From positions 1-64,000 of the forward strand of contig CABRXX010000011.1 in the NCBI GenBank assembly GCA_902475025.1: a stretch of 64,000 bases of DNA, in the 5' to 3' direction. Both the position numbers and the translations under genes were made by a program. Source of the stretch: Merdiplasma sp905207905 (lineage in GTDB: Bacteria > Bacillota > Clostridia > Lachnospirales > Lachnospiraceae). The notes under the pieces were generated by a model that saw only the letters and a list, made by a program, of their open reading frames with translations, did not search any database and had not been told where the DNA came from. Positions 1 through 9,354 of this stretch are shown piece by piece. Position 1 is the first letter of the stretch; the number at the start of each line of letters is the position of its first letter.

Positions 1-454
1 TTTCAAGGTTGTTTCACTGTTCAGTTATCAATGTGCATTTCGTTGTTGTCTCTCACTTATTTGTCAGACGCAACTTTTATAGATTATCACATCTTTTCGT
101 GTTTGTCAACAACTTTTTTATTTTATTTTTTCAATTTGTTTTCCCCCGTCTCAGCCAAGAGATGCAAAGGGGAAGAAACGCTTTGAAGCTGCTGTGCTGT
201 TTGCGACAGCTCATATAGATTACCACTGCTTCCCAAAAATGTCAAGCACTTTTTTCAACTTTTTTTGACATTTTTTTGCATGAAAAAAGAGAGTGTTTTG
301 TTTCTGTACTTCTGCCATTTTGACACATACCGTCTCAGATTCTCCCACTCTCTTTTCTTTTTTATTCTCCTGTTTTTATATAGTTGAGTCTGCTCCAAAG
401 AATATCGGTAAGAAAGGCCCTGCTCCTGTCCTTTCAAAACCGTGCAGAAAACAG
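1..454. other. Gene-free AT-rich stretch downstream of argS
   Basis: This stretch is T-rich on the plus strand and only short, unconvincing reading frames cross it. Beyond the argS stop codon there is a weak 6-bp hairpin (GAAAGG/CCTTTC) without a U-run, so I do not call a terminator. I see no tRNA cloverleaf, rRNA or repeat here. Confidence 0.5.
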
Positions 455-2221
455 TTACATTCTCTCCGGCGCAGAGAAGCCCAAAAGATCTATACTGGTT
501 TCCAGCACATCGCGGGTTAATTTCAGCAGTGCGATCCAGGATGCTTTCTGTTCCTCATTCTCCTCAGAAAGGATTTTCGTCTCATGATAAAAACGGTTAA
601 AGGAGTTGGCCAGATCATAGATATAAGAACAAATCTTATGAGGTGCCGTTTCCTCATACGCCTGTACAATGGCTCCGCCAAATCCGGTAAGCTGAATCAT
701 CAAACTCTTTTCGCTGTCATTGGCTGCTGCACAGATTCTGGTATTCTCCAGAATACCTCCGTTTGCCTGGTATTTGGATAGAATTGATTTAATTCGTACA
801 ATCGTGTACAGAATGTAAGGACCTGTATCTCCCTCAAAGGAAGTAAATTTGTCCACGTCAAACACATAATCCTTGGAGGCCTGATTGGACAAATCTCCAT
901 ATTTAATGGCAGAGAGCGCCACCAATCTGGCGGTTTCTCTTGCCTCCTTTGGATCTGCCTCATGGTTTTCCATGATTTTGCGATACATTTCCTCATTGAT
1001 ATCCGCAATAAGCCGCTCCAACCGCATCACACCGCCCTCACGGGTCTTAAAGGGTTTGCCGTCCTTACCATTCATGGTACCGAAGCCCAGGAATTTTAGC
1101 CTGGTATCCTCATTCACCAGTCCGGTCTTACGTGCACAGCGGAATACCTGCGTAAAATGCATATCCTGTCTCTTATCTACAATATAGATAATCTCATCTG
1201 GATGGTATAGCTTCATACGCTCAATAATCGTAGCCAGATCCGTGGTAGTATACAGCGCCGCCCCATCGGACTTTAAAATAATACAGGGCGGGATCTCCTT
1301 CGTATCCGTCTCCTCTTTGATATCTACCACCAGCGCGCCCTGATCCTCATAGGCAAATCCTGCCCGCTTCATTTCTTCTACCATATCCGGAATATAGGGC
1401 TGCGCATCTGACTCCTTCTTCCAAAGATCGAATTCTACATTCAGATTTCCGTAATTCTTCTTCAGGTCTGCAATGGACACATTTAAGATATGATGCCACA
1501 AAGCCCGATAGCCCGGATCACCGTTCTGAAGCTTGGCAGTTGCCTCCAACGCTTCTTCCTTATAGACCGCATCCTCCTTTGATTTTCCGCTGGCACAGGG
1601 ATAGATCTCCTCCAGCTCAGAAATTGTAAAAGGCGCCTCCGTCGGATACTCTCCCTGGAATGCGGAATCGAAATAGGGCAGATCCGGCTGACGATGCTTT
1701 ACTTCTGTAATGATCAGCCCCATCTGAAGTCCCCAGTCTCCTAAATGAACATCTCCGATTACTTTATGTCCCATAAAACGCCCAATACGCTTTACACTCT
1801 CGCCAATAATTGCTGAACGCAAATGTCCTACATGAAGAGGTTTTGCCACATTGGCTCCGCCGTAATCAATCATGATGGTCTGAGGCTTACTGGTCTTTTC
1901 TACTGACAGATTTTCGTCTGCCTGCATAGCTCTTAAATATTCTGCCAAGTACTCTCTGTTTAATTTCAAATTGATAAAACCTGGATTTACAGCACTTACT
2001 TCCTCAAAGGCCGGGCTCTTATCCAGAACCGCAACCACATCATTGGCAATCATAATCGGGGCCTTTTTATATTTTTTTGCTGCGGCCATTGCGCCATTGC
2101 ACTGATATTCGCACAGATCCGGACGATTGGAAAGCGTAACCCTCCCGAGACTCTCATCATACCCAGCCTGGACAAACGCGCTCATGGCTTCTTTATTCAG
2201 CAATTCAATCATCTGCTTCAT
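455..2221 (-). CDS. argS: Arginine--tRNA ligase
   Basis: This cytosolic class I aminoacyl-tRNA synthetase charges tRNA-Arg with arginine using ATP. At 588 residues it has the usual bacterial length. The N-terminal additional domain fills about residues 1-110. The class I signature HVGH is at about 130-133, inside KPLHVGHLRSA. The second signature is the relaxed form usual in ArgS (GKDGKPFKTREGG). The DALR anticodon-binding domain fills roughly the last 120 residues. The ATG start has an AGGAGG site eight bases upstream. The gene is monocistronic with a promoter about 100 bp upstream, and no T-box is visible in its short leader. The family assignment is certain. Confidence 0.97.
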   Translation of the reverse strand: MKQMIELLNKEAMSAFVQAGYDESLGRVTLSNRPDLCEYQCNGAMAAAKKYKKAPIMIANDVVAVLDKSPAFEEVSAVNPGFINLKLNREYLAEYLRAMQADENLSVEKTSKPQTIMIDYGGANVAKPLHVGHLRSAIIGESVKRIGRFMGHKVIGDVHLGDWGLQMGLIITEVKHRQPDLPYFDSAFQGEYPTEAPFTISELEEIYPCASGKSKEDAVYKEEALEATAKLQNGDPGYRALWHHILNVSIADLKKNYGNLNVEFDLWKKESDAQPYIPDMVEEMKRAGFAYEDQGALVVDIKEETDTKEIPPCIILKSDGAALYTTTDLATIIERMKLYHPDEIIYIVDKRQDMHFTQVFRCARKTGLVNEDTRLKFLGFGTMNGKDGKPFKTREGGVMRLERLIADINEEMYRKIMENHEADPKEARETARLVALSAIKYGDLSNQASKDYVFDVDKFTSFEGDTGPYILYTIVRIKSILSKYQANGGILENTRICAAANDSEKSLMIQLTGFGGAIVQAYEETAPHKICSYIYDLANSFNRFYHETKILSEENEEQKASWIALLKLTRDVLETSIDLLGFSAPERM

Positions 2222-2315
2222 GGTTTTCCTCCTAATTTCCTTTTATATTCTGCAAATGCCGAAATGATCTCAGCATCCGCTGCAAGAGACTGCATATCTC
2301 AAGTTCATTGACGCT

Positions 2316-2345
2316 AGTATAGCACAAACTCTTCCCCGGACACAA
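2316..2345 (-). promoter_or_regulatory. Probable sigma-A promoter of argS
   Basis: On the minus strand a TTGTGT -35 box and a TATACT -10 box are separated by 18 bp. The -10 is preceded by TGC, which makes it an extended -10. It is the best promoter match in the argS upstream region; the -35 is weak. Confidence 0.5.
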
Positions 2346-2474
2346 TCCTATTTTCATACATCTGCATCTGCGCTTCCAATCCGTTCATTTTTATTAAAAT
2401 CGGTTCTGATTCTAAACCGTTTTTGAACCGACGGTAAGCCCACTATAAAATACGATTTTCTGCAGAACAAAAAC

Positions 2475-2596
2475 AAGGAGATGTTGCAAAATACTATCTC
2501 CGGTGGATTTTCGGTGTATTTTTCTCCGAAAAGATGTTATTTTTCGGAGAAAAATCACCCGAAAGGGTACCGCCGGAGGTATTTTACAACACCTCC
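2475..2596. repeat. Family A palindromic repeat, copy 1
   Basis: This element of about 120 nt is a nested inverted repeat. The outer arms are GGAGATGTTGCAAAATA and TATTTTACAACACCTCC. The inner arms are CTCCGGTGG/ACCGCCGGAG and TTCTCCGAAAA/TTTTCGGAGAA. It lies between the end of the sugar ABC operon and argS, in a 451-bp gap that otherwise holds only the argS promoter. It is nearly identical to the element at 10373-10496 and diverged from the one at 53304-53409. It could fold as one long hairpin and act as a terminator for the sugar operon. I see no coding capacity. Confidence 0.85.
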
Positions 2597-2672
2597 TATG
2601 TTTACACTGCCTTTCCGACATGTTTTTTATATTCAAGGCTATTCTCTGAGAAACAACCTCTTCTACGCCTTC

Positions 2673-3626
2673 TTACCACTCTCCCTTAAACTCATCCACA
2701 TTGTCTTTAGTGACCTCTACCTGCTTAATCTCTGTCACAGGAGCCACCTCTTCACCGTTTAAAAATTTCACGCTGGTCTCAATGGCAAGCCTGCCCTCTT
2801 CTACAGCAGACATATACGTAGTTCCATCAATCGTCCCATCCTTGATGGCCTGTAACCCATCTTTGCTTCCTCCAAGACCAATTACCTTTACACTGTCCTT
2901 TAAACCAGCCTCTGACAGAGCCTGGCCTGCACCCGTTGCAGAGTTATCGTCCTGGCAGATTACGATATCAAATTCTGTTCCCTTCTGAATCATATCCTCC
3001 ACGATCTTTAAAGCCTGCTCCTTCTCCCAGTTAGAGGTCTGATTATAAATAATCTCAATATTAGATCCCTCTAACTCTGCTTCCAATCCCTTTTTCCGGT
3101 TAATCTGAGGAGTCGTTCCCGGTACACCTTCAATCAGAATTGCCTTTCCGCCTTCCTCTCCAAGAAGTTCCTTGGCAATCATACCCGTGACAGCGCCAGT
3201 GTTCACTTCATTCTGTCCTACGTAAGATACCAGCCCTTCATACTCTCCGGTCTCCTTGTCCCCAATAGCGTTACAAAAAGCCAATACTGGAATTTCGGAT
3301 TCTCCAGCAGATTTTACAATCTTTTCCGCCGAAGCAGAATCCACACAACAAAGAGCCAATAAATCCACGCCCTTAATCATAAAGTCCTCTGCCTGGGAAA
3401 GCTGTTTGCTGGCATCCCACTGCGCATCTGCATACTCAATCTCAACCCCGTATTCTTCCGCTGCAGCATCCACGCCTTCCTTCGTTGCCACAAAATATCC
3501 AGTAGGACCAGGGAGAAGCACTGCAATCTTATAAGGCTCCTCTGCCTGTGCCAGACCTGCAAACATCGTTGTCGCAACCATCATTGCTGCCCCCAGTACC
3601 GCCATTTTTTTCCCATTCTTTTTCAT
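2673..3626 (-). CDS. Sugar ABC transporter substrate-binding protein (ribose/CUT2 type)
   Basis: This is the extracytoplasmic solute-binding component of a carbohydrate ABC importer, a Peripla_BP_4 (RbsB-like) fold. Translation most likely starts at 3626, where AAGGAG precedes the ATG and the product begins MKKNGKKMAVLG; longer readings lack a ribosome site. The 317-residue product has an Ala-X-Ala type signal peptide (…AGLAQA before EEPYK) and no lipobox cysteine, which is unusual for a Gram-positive binding protein. Two Rossmann-like lobes follow. It is the last gene of the operon, 31 bp after the permease. The ligand is unknown, but the operon context suggests a sugar handled by the linked kinase-fusion protein. 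Confidence 0.9.
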   Translation of the reverse strand: MKKNGKKMAVLGAAMMVATTMFAGLAQAEEPYKIAVLLPGPTGYFVATKEGVDAAAEEYGVEIEYADAQWDASKQLSQAEDFMIKGVDLLALCCVDSASAEKIVKSAGESEIPVLAFCNAIGDKETGEYEGLVSYVGQNEVNTGAVTGMIAKELLGEEGGKAILIEGVPGTTPQINRKKGLEAELEGSNIEIIYNQTSNWEKEQALKIVEDMIQKGTEFDIVICQDDNSATGAGQALSEAGLKDSVKVIGLGGSKDGLQAIKDGTIDGTTYMSAVEEGRLAIETSVKFLNGEEVAPVTEIKQVEVTKDNVDEFKGEW

Positions 3627-3657
3627 ATTCCTTCTCCTTTTCCATTTTTTATTTTCT

Positions 3658-4602
3658 TCAAGCAAGTTTTTTCTTGCTGTAAGAATCAAACCCCACCGCA
3701 ACTAAGATAATCAGACCTTTTATAATATACTGGAAATACATATCCACTCCCAGCAAATTAAAGCTATTGTTAATTACACTCATCAAAAGCACACCGATTA
3801 CAGTTTTTAGGACAGAACCTGAGCCCCCTGCCACGGAAGTCCCTCCAATTACAACAGAGGCAATGGCATCCATATCATACCCGTCTCCGGCTACCGGGCT
3901 GGCCGTCCCCATTCTACCCACCAGCACTACTCCTGCCAGGCCTGCCAGCACTGCATTAATGATAAATACTTTAATTTTGTATGCTTCCACATGAATGCCA
4001 TTCAGCCTGGCTGCCTCCTGATTGCCTCCCACAGAATACACGTAGCGTCCAAAACGGGTTTTTGTAAGAACAATGTGAGAAATCACTACTGTCACTGCAA
4101 AAATCACCACCGGAACTGGGATTCCCCAAAGATACCCGTTTCCAATCACATCCAAAACCGGGATGTTTTCTGTAATAGGATAGCCTCCGGTGAGAAGCAG
4201 CATAGCGCCCTTTACCACGCTCACCATCGCCATAGTGGTAATCAAAGACGGAATATTCACAATTGCTACAAACACGCCATTAATGCCCCCGATGACTCCG
4301 CACAATAACAGCGCCGCTAAAATACTGATAAAAATATTCACACCAGAAGTAGCCAGCTTCATGATGATGGCTCCTGAAAAAGCTGCCACCGCGCCCACAG
4401 ATATATCAAAATTTCCGGAAATAATGACAAAAGTCATACCGGATGCGATAATCCCCACAATCGACGACTGTCTCAGCAGATTTAGTATATTCTTGTGGCT
4501 TGCAAAGGATGGCGATGCAATGCTAATAGCAATACAAAGAACCAGAAAGCCAATCACCACCCCATATTCTCTCAGATTAATTTGTTTACGCTTCTGCATC
4601 AT
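3658..4602 (-). CDS. Sugar ABC transporter permease (RbsC/CUT2 family)
   Basis: This is the inner-membrane permease of a BPD_transp_2 (ribose/galactoside type) importer. It is very hydrophobic, with about eight to ten predicted membrane segments, and carries the family loop near GDGYDMDAIASVVIGGTS toward the C-terminus. I choose the ATG at 4602 because AGGGGG sits six bases upstream; a TTG at 4623 and an ATG at 4620 would start inside the preceding gene. The 314-residue length fits the family. A single permease gene implies a homodimer, as is normal for CUT2 systems. Confidence 0.9.
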   Translation of the reverse strand: MMQKRKQINLREYGVVIGFLVLCIAISIASPSFASHKNILNLLRQSSIVGIIASGMTFVIISGNFDISVGAVAAFSGAIIMKLATSGVNIFISILAALLLCGVIGGINGVFVAIVNIPSLITTMAMVSVVKGAMLLLTGGYPITENIPVLDVIGNGYLWGIPVPVVIFAVTVVISHIVLTKTRFGRYVYSVGGNQEAARLNGIHVEAYKIKVFIINAVLAGLAGVVLVGRMGTASPVAGDGYDMDAIASVVIGGTSVAGGSGSVLKTVIGVLLMSVINNSFNLLGVDMYFQYIIKGLIILVAVGFDSYSKKKLA

Positions 4603-4612
4603 GAGTTTCCCC

Positions 4613-6109
4613 CTATACATCAAAAATTTTATTCATAATATCCTGAACTGTGATATCCGTATTCTCAAGCTGACCTACCACTTCTCCATCCCGTATCACC
4701 AATACCCGATCTGCTACCCGCAAAACTTCCTCTAAGTCAGAAGAAATGAAGATCACGCCAGTTCCTTTGCCTGAAAATTCTTCCACAGTACGAAAAATAT
4801 CTTCCTTTGCCGCAATGTCAATTCCTTTTGTAGGCTCATCATAAATAAGTAACTCCATATTCCGATCCAGCCATTTTGAAACAACGATTTTTTGCTGATT
4901 TCCTCCGCTTAATTCTTTTACTTTCTGACTAAGACTGTTGACTTTAATGCCAAGCTTCTCAATCCCCTTCTGCGTAAATTTCAGTTCCCGTTTCCGGTCG
5001 AGAAATCCCCTTCTGCGAAATCGGTCAATCTGCACTGCTGTGGCATTTTTATAAACCTCCTGGCCCAGGATCAATCCCAAATGTTTTCTGTCTTCCGGAA
5101 TTAGGCCGATCCCGTTGGCAATCGCCTGGGCCGGAGACTTTATTTCCACTTTCTTTCCTTTTACTCGAATCTCTCCTGCCGTTTTCCGGTCAATTCCAAA
5201 AATCATATTTACAATTTCTGTGCGCTTGGCACCTACTAGCCCTGCAAATCCCACTACTTCCCCAGGATATACCTGAAAGCTTACATCCTTTACCACCCCG
5301 TCCCTGGATAATCCTGAAACCTCGAGTACCGGAGTCTTCCCATAATCTGCTGAAAAGCAAGTCTTCCTCCCTGCGATCTCACTATTAATGTTTCCCGTCA
5401 TCATCTGGGTGATCTTTTCCTTCGTCAATTCCCGGATGGGGTAAGTCCCTACCAAAACTCCATTTCTCATAACGCTGGCACTGTCGCAGATCTGAAAAAC
5501 TTCTTCCAGAATATGAGAAATATAAATAATACTTTTCCCTCGCTCTTTCAACTGTCCAATGATACGGAACAGTCCTTTCTTCTCACCGGCTGTCAGAGAG
5601 GTAGTCGGCTCATCCATAATAATAATCTCCGCGTTGCAGGAAATCGCTTTCATAATTTCCACCATCTGCTGCTTGGCAATGCTTAATTTGGAAACCTCTG
5701 AATCTGGATCAATATCAAACTGAAAATCTTTGCAAATCTTCAGGTATTCTTCTCTCATAGCCTTTTTATGTAAAAATCCACCCATCCCCACTTCTTCCCG
5801 TCCAAGGAAAAGATTTTCCAAAACTGTCTGAGTTGGGATTAAACTCAATTCCTGGTAGATAACACTGATCCCATTATTTTTTGCTTCCCCTGTATTTTTA
5901 AAATGTACCGCTTTTCCCCGAAGCCGCATAGTTCCTGAGGACTGAGAATATACTCCTCCTATAATCTTAATCAATGTAGACTTTCCTGCGCCGTTGGCTC
6001 CAAGAAGTGCCTTTACTTCCCCTTTCTCCAGCTCAAAATCAATGCCTTCCAGAACCTGTACCGGCCCGAAGCTTTTATAGATTTGTTCCATTTCCAGAAT
6101 ATGTCCCAT
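4613..6109 (-). CDS. Sugar ABC transporter ATP-binding protein, tandem domains (RbsA/MglA type)
   Basis: This fused double ATPase energises the CUT2 importer. The first nucleotide-binding domain has Walker A GANGAGKST, a family-type signature region (LSIAKQQM) and Walker B IIIMDEP. In the second domain the Walker A position reads GLVGAKRTE, the degenerate form expected in this family, and the signature LSGGNQQK is intact. The length is about 498 residues. The ATG at 6109 is preferred because it follows the upstream stop codon by four bases; an in-frame GTG at 6121 is possible. The gene ends ten bases before the permease start. Confidence 0.9.
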   Translation of the reverse strand: MGHILEMEQIYKSFGPVQVLEGIDFELEKGEVKALLGANGAGKSTLIKIIGGVYSQSSGTMRLRGKAVHFKNTGEAKNNGISVIYQELSLIPTQTVLENLFLGREEVGMGGFLHKKAMREEYLKICKDFQFDIDPDSEVSKLSIAKQQMVEIMKAISCNAEIIIMDEPTTSLTAGEKKGLFRIIGQLKERGKSIIYISHILEEVFQICDSASVMRNGVLVGTYPIRELTKEKITQMMTGNINSEIAGRKTCFSADYGKTPVLEVSGLSRDGVVKDVSFQVYPGEVVGFAGLVGAKRTEIVNMIFGIDRKTAGEIRVKGKKVEIKSPAQAIANGIGLIPEDRKHLGLILGQEVYKNATAVQIDRFRRRGFLDRKRELKFTQKGIEKLGIKVNSLSQKVKELSGGNQQKIVVSKWLDRNMELLIYDEPTKGIDIAAKEDIFRTVEEFSGKGTGVIFISSDLEEVLRVADRVLVIRDGEVVGQLENTDITVQDIMNKIFDV

Positions 6110-6113
6110 TTTT

Positions 6114-8189
6114 TCACCCACCCATTACTGAAATCACACCGTTTATATTCTCTTCCGGCATTGAGAGCAGATCCCAGGAGAGCACAAATCCGCTGATCTT
6201 CGTTTCTCCCAATTCTCTCAAATTTTCCTCTATCTCATCCGGCGTCACTACAGCTATTTCCGGAATCTGATTCACTTCAATTCCACAGTACACTTTTGTT
6301 CCAAGAGCAGTCAGACTCGAGAGCTCTCTTTTTACAAAATCAAGGTCAAAGCGATCCAGCTTTTCCTCTTGAATACCAACAATTTTACAGAACTGTCTGG
6401 AAGCCTCCTCTTCTCTCCCCCTGGCTGTCTCCTTCAAAAACTGCCGATACTCAAAGGGCAGCCCTGCCGGAGCGTTCGTCATCCGATACATCATAGGCTT
6501 TACAAAATCCGCCTGTTCTGCCAAAATCTTTGCCTGCTGTCCGGAAAAATAGCCTAGGAATGGTGCAAACAAATCCATTCCCACCTTCATACCCCGATCC
6601 TTAAAGTACTGGGTAATTGGTTTTAACGCTTCCTCTAAAATTCTTGCCTTACAGTCAAAAAAGGATTCCCACACCGGATTCTCAAACTGATATCTTCCCT
6701 CTCTATAAGACCTTGGAAGCAGCTGCTTTCCCTCTTCAACCTGTTTCATTTCCCCGATCAAACTTTCAGTATCCAACCCAAATTCTGCATATTTTTCTCT
6801 GCATTTCTCACAAAAGCAGGAGAACACTCCTGATAATCCGTTGGAAAAAGCTCCATAGCGGATTTTATCTAAAAAGACGCCGTCAAACCCTAATCCATCA
6901 AAATATTCTTCATAAATCTGAATAACATTCCTCTGGTTCTGTTCATCCGAAGGACAGTAGAATTCAAAATTTTCTCCTTCTTTTAAATGGAAACTTTCCA
7001 CGCTTCGTTCCCTGTAATCCCTCATCAAATGAGCGTCTTTCAAAAGCCCGGTCTCAGAAAAAACAGGCAGCCACAGATACAATTCAATCTTCCAGGGTTT
7101 TAAATACGCTCTTACCTGTTCATATAATTTTCGTTCTGTACACCAGCCAATGATAATTGCTCTGATAGGAAGCCTGCCCAGCACCAGATCCAGTTTTTTC
7201 TTTATCTCCAGAAACCTTGCGCATTTTCCCTGATATCCTCCGGTAAAAATCTGAATCATCAGCCCCTGCTTTTTCCGTTTTTCCTCTGCCAGTCGGATTC
7301 CTCCGTAGGAAGGAGTATTTTTCTGCTGGCACACAGTAAGCTCTATCTCCGGAAGATGCTCCCTTAATTTCCGTTCTAAAATGTGCCGGTAATGCCCCTC
7401 TGCAATAGTTCCTCCAGAACATACGATGCTCAATGCCTTCCTTTGAAACTTCATCTTCCTGCACACACTGGCCGCCTGACTTGCCAGAACTTCAGCCCCC
7501 TCTAATAGGATCTCCTCTGCGTCCCTGCATCCTTGTCTGGCCAGCCGTATCACTTCTGCCGCAGATTGGGCAATCACAGAATATTCCTGTATCTGAGTAA
7601 TTAGATAAGGAAATTCTTCAAAATCTTTTGCGCCATAAAAGGTACGGATGGCCTGGCACAAATCTGAGCAAGGTCTGCAGCCGTCACAGTAAAGCAGGGT
7701 ATGTTTGATGGCTTCGTTCCCAATCCAGTATCCGGATCCGATATCACTAAAGCCATATCCCCATCCACCGACTCGTTTGCTTTCTCCCTTTTCGTCAATC
7801 CCAATCACCACAGAACCTGTTCCTGCAATAATCACAACCCCCGGAGCCTGAGCCTGGGCATAAAAAGCAAGCTCTCCGTCATTACACAAATAGGTTTTTC
7901 CCATTTCATATCCAGTCTCTTGGATTACCTCACTAATCAGCCTATGCTCCTCTCTGGAATCACAGCCTGACATTCCGAATACCGCATATTCTAACTGGTT
8001 GGGCTCAATTCCCAATACCTCCTTCAGCCACCGTTTCCCTTCCTGAAGAGTCTCCCGCAAACCTTCCAGTCCAACGGACTTATAATTGCTGCCTCCCGCC
8101 TTATAATAAAAGTTTTCTTTGGTTTCTGTATGATAGACACAGAATTCCGTCTTAGTTCCGCCACCATCCGCAGATAAAAGATATCCCAT
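6114..8189 (-). CDS. BadF/BadG-type sugar kinase fused to a TIM-barrel, glycoside-hydrolase-like domain
   Basis: This 691-residue protein has two parts. Residues 1-305 match the BadF/BadG/BcrA/BcrD ATPase fold as found in N-acetylglucosamine kinases: phosphate-1 motif SADGGGTKT at 6-14, IIAGTGSVV at 120-128 and the glycine-rich IVCSGGTIAEG near 255. Residues 310-691 look like a (beta/alpha)8 barrel of the glycoside-hydrolase-like superfamily, with FDGVFLDKIRYG and a cysteine cluster CFCEKC, both typical of bacterial barrels of unknown specificity. The single frame has no stop or frameshift, so the fusion is real in this sequence. It has no signal peptide, so both parts act in the cytosol. The gene follows the ROK regulator by four bases. 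The substrate is unknown; phosphorylation of an imported amino sugar, with hydrolysis by the barrel, is inference. Confidence 0.8.
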   Translation of the reverse strand: MGYLLSADGGGTKTEFCVYHTETKENFYYKAGGSNYKSVGLEGLRETLQEGKRWLKEVLGIEPNQLEYAVFGMSGCDSREEHRLISEVIQETGYEMGKTYLCNDGELAFYAQAQAPGVVIIAGTGSVVIGIDEKGESKRVGGWGYGFSDIGSGYWIGNEAIKHTLLYCDGCRPCSDLCQAIRTFYGAKDFEEFPYLITQIQEYSVIAQSAAEVIRLARQGCRDAEEILLEGAEVLASQAASVCRKMKFQRKALSIVCSGGTIAEGHYRHILERKLREHLPEIELTVCQQKNTPSYGGIRLAEEKRKKQGLMIQIFTGGYQGKCARFLEIKKKLDLVLGRLPIRAIIIGWCTERKLYEQVRAYLKPWKIELYLWLPVFSETGLLKDAHLMRDYRERSVESFHLKEGENFEFYCPSDEQNQRNVIQIYEEYFDGLGFDGVFLDKIRYGAFSNGLSGVFSCFCEKCREKYAEFGLDTESLIGEMKQVEEGKQLLPRSYREGRYQFENPVWESFFDCKARILEEALKPITQYFKDRGMKVGMDLFAPFLGYFSGQQAKILAEQADFVKPMMYRMTNAPAGLPFEYRQFLKETARGREEEASRQFCKIVGIQEEKLDRFDLDFVKRELSSLTALGTKVYCGIEVNQIPEIAVVTPDEIEENLRELGETKISGFVLSWDLLSMPEENINGVISVMGG

Positions 8190-8193
8190 TTTT

Positions 8194-9306
8194 TCACCCT
8201 CTTTTTTCTAGAAAATAACTGGGGCTGTTCTCACGAATACACAGATTCACTGCTCCCTGAACTCCATAATTCTGTATTCTGCTGATTTTCGTAATCCAGG
8301 GCATATGTTCCACTCCCACATACTCTTCCATCTGCTTCTCAATGAAAGAAAGATCTTCCTGAGAAACAGTTTCACACTGTATTACAATCACCTCTGGATT
8401 CAGAATACATACCACACTCAGCAACCCATAAGCAACTATCTGCAGATATCTGTGCCGCAAGGCTTCCCCTTTCTTAGCATTTCCCCCTTTTTCCGCCGCT
8501 TTCAGCTGTTCTCTCAGCTTCATCAGCTGATTCTCCAGATTTTCCCTCCCATTTTCCGGCTCTGCCATTTCTTTCGGGATGGGAAGATTGCCAAACTCTC
8601 CAGCAAAATTCGTGGAACCTTTAAATAAATTTCCATTAAGAATAATTCCGGCTCCGATTCCCTGATCCAGATAAGCTAGAAGAAGATTCTCTGCCTCATT
8701 CTTGAAATCCCCATAATAAACTCCCAGAGTCAAAAGATTAATATCATTTTCCAGATAAACGTTAAGCCCCAGCATCTCTTCCAAAATACCAGCCACATCC
8801 ACTCCTTCCCACTCTGGGATCTGAGGAATATTAGACACACAGCCATCCTGTACAACCCCGGGAACGCCGATTCCCACAGCCAATACCGGAACATTCTCAC
8901 ACTTATTTCGAAGAACCCTCACCGCATCTGTCGTATCCTCCATCACCGTCTCCAAACTTCCCTTTCTCACTGAAAACTCTTCTTCATGTACGATCGTTCC
9001 TATGGAATTAGCCACCGCCCCCGTAAAGTGACCATTTCTGTAATAAAGCCCCAGATAATAGCCTGCATTTTCATTGATCACAAAATACTGTGCCTTTCTT
9101 CCGACAGTATTTTGATTCATTTCACTAATTTTCACCTGATTTTCTTCCAAAAGCAAATCTACAATTTTATTCACCGTCACCAAACTCAGTTTAGCTATCT
9201 TGGCAATTTCTGGTTTTGAAACAGGCCCCTTTGTCTTTATAATGTCTTTGATTACATTCTTATTCAGTTCTTTTATCACGCTTGGTGTTCCAACTGTTTT
9301 CTGCAT
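8194..9306 (-). CDS. ROK-family transcriptional repressor of the sugar operon
   Basis: This 370-residue NagC/XylR-like regulator has an N-terminal winged helix-turn-helix (about residues 10-65, including GPVSKPEIAKIAKLSLVTVNKIV). The C-terminal ROK sugar-binding domain includes VLAVGIGVPGVV and YLDQGIGAGII. The zinc-binding CxCGxxGC motif normal in ROK proteins is absent. At its place, after FAGEFGNLPI, is a charged helical stretch rich in Glu and Lys, so catalytic kinase activity is unlikely. GGGAG precedes the ATG. It is the first gene of the operon, and a perfect palindrome just downstream of its -10 box suggests that it represses its own operon. Confidence 0.9.
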   Translation of the reverse strand: MQKTVGTPSVIKELNKNVIKDIIKTKGPVSKPEIAKIAKLSLVTVNKIVDLLLEENQVKISEMNQNTVGRKAQYFVINENAGYYLGLYYRNGHFTGAVANSIGTIVHEEEFSVRKGSLETVMEDTTDAVRVLRNKCENVPVLAVGIGVPGVVQDGCVSNIPQIPEWEGVDVAGILEEMLGLNVYLENDINLLTLGVYYGDFKNEAENLLLAYLDQGIGAGIILNGNLFKGSTNFAGEFGNLPIPKEMAEPENGRENLENQLMKLREQLKAAEKGGNAKKGEALRHRYLQIVAYGLLSVVCILNPEVIVIQCETVSQEDLSFIEKQMEEYVGVEHMPWITKISRIQNYGVQGAVNLCIRENSPSYFLEKRG

Positions 9307-9321
9307 TTGTATCTCCCTTTT

Positions 9322-9344
9322 TAATTAATAAACTTTATTAATTA
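9322..9344. promoter_or_regulatory. Perfect palindromic operator of the ROK regulator
   Basis: The arms TAATTAATAAA and TTTATTAATTA form a perfect 11-bp inverted repeat around a single C. The site begins about ten bases downstream of the -10 box, where a bound repressor would block initiation or clearance. Its AT-rich symmetric form resembles known ROK (XylR-type) operators. Confidence 0.75.
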
Positions 9345-9354
9345 TTATAATGGA

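Noticed and set aside
1..454. Leading region examined for tRNA or rRNA
   Set aside because: No cloverleaf, T-loop motif or conserved rRNA segment is visible.
2475..2596. Family A palindromes considered as an insertion sequence
   Set aside because: They are about 120 bp and encode no transposase; mobility can only be inferred.
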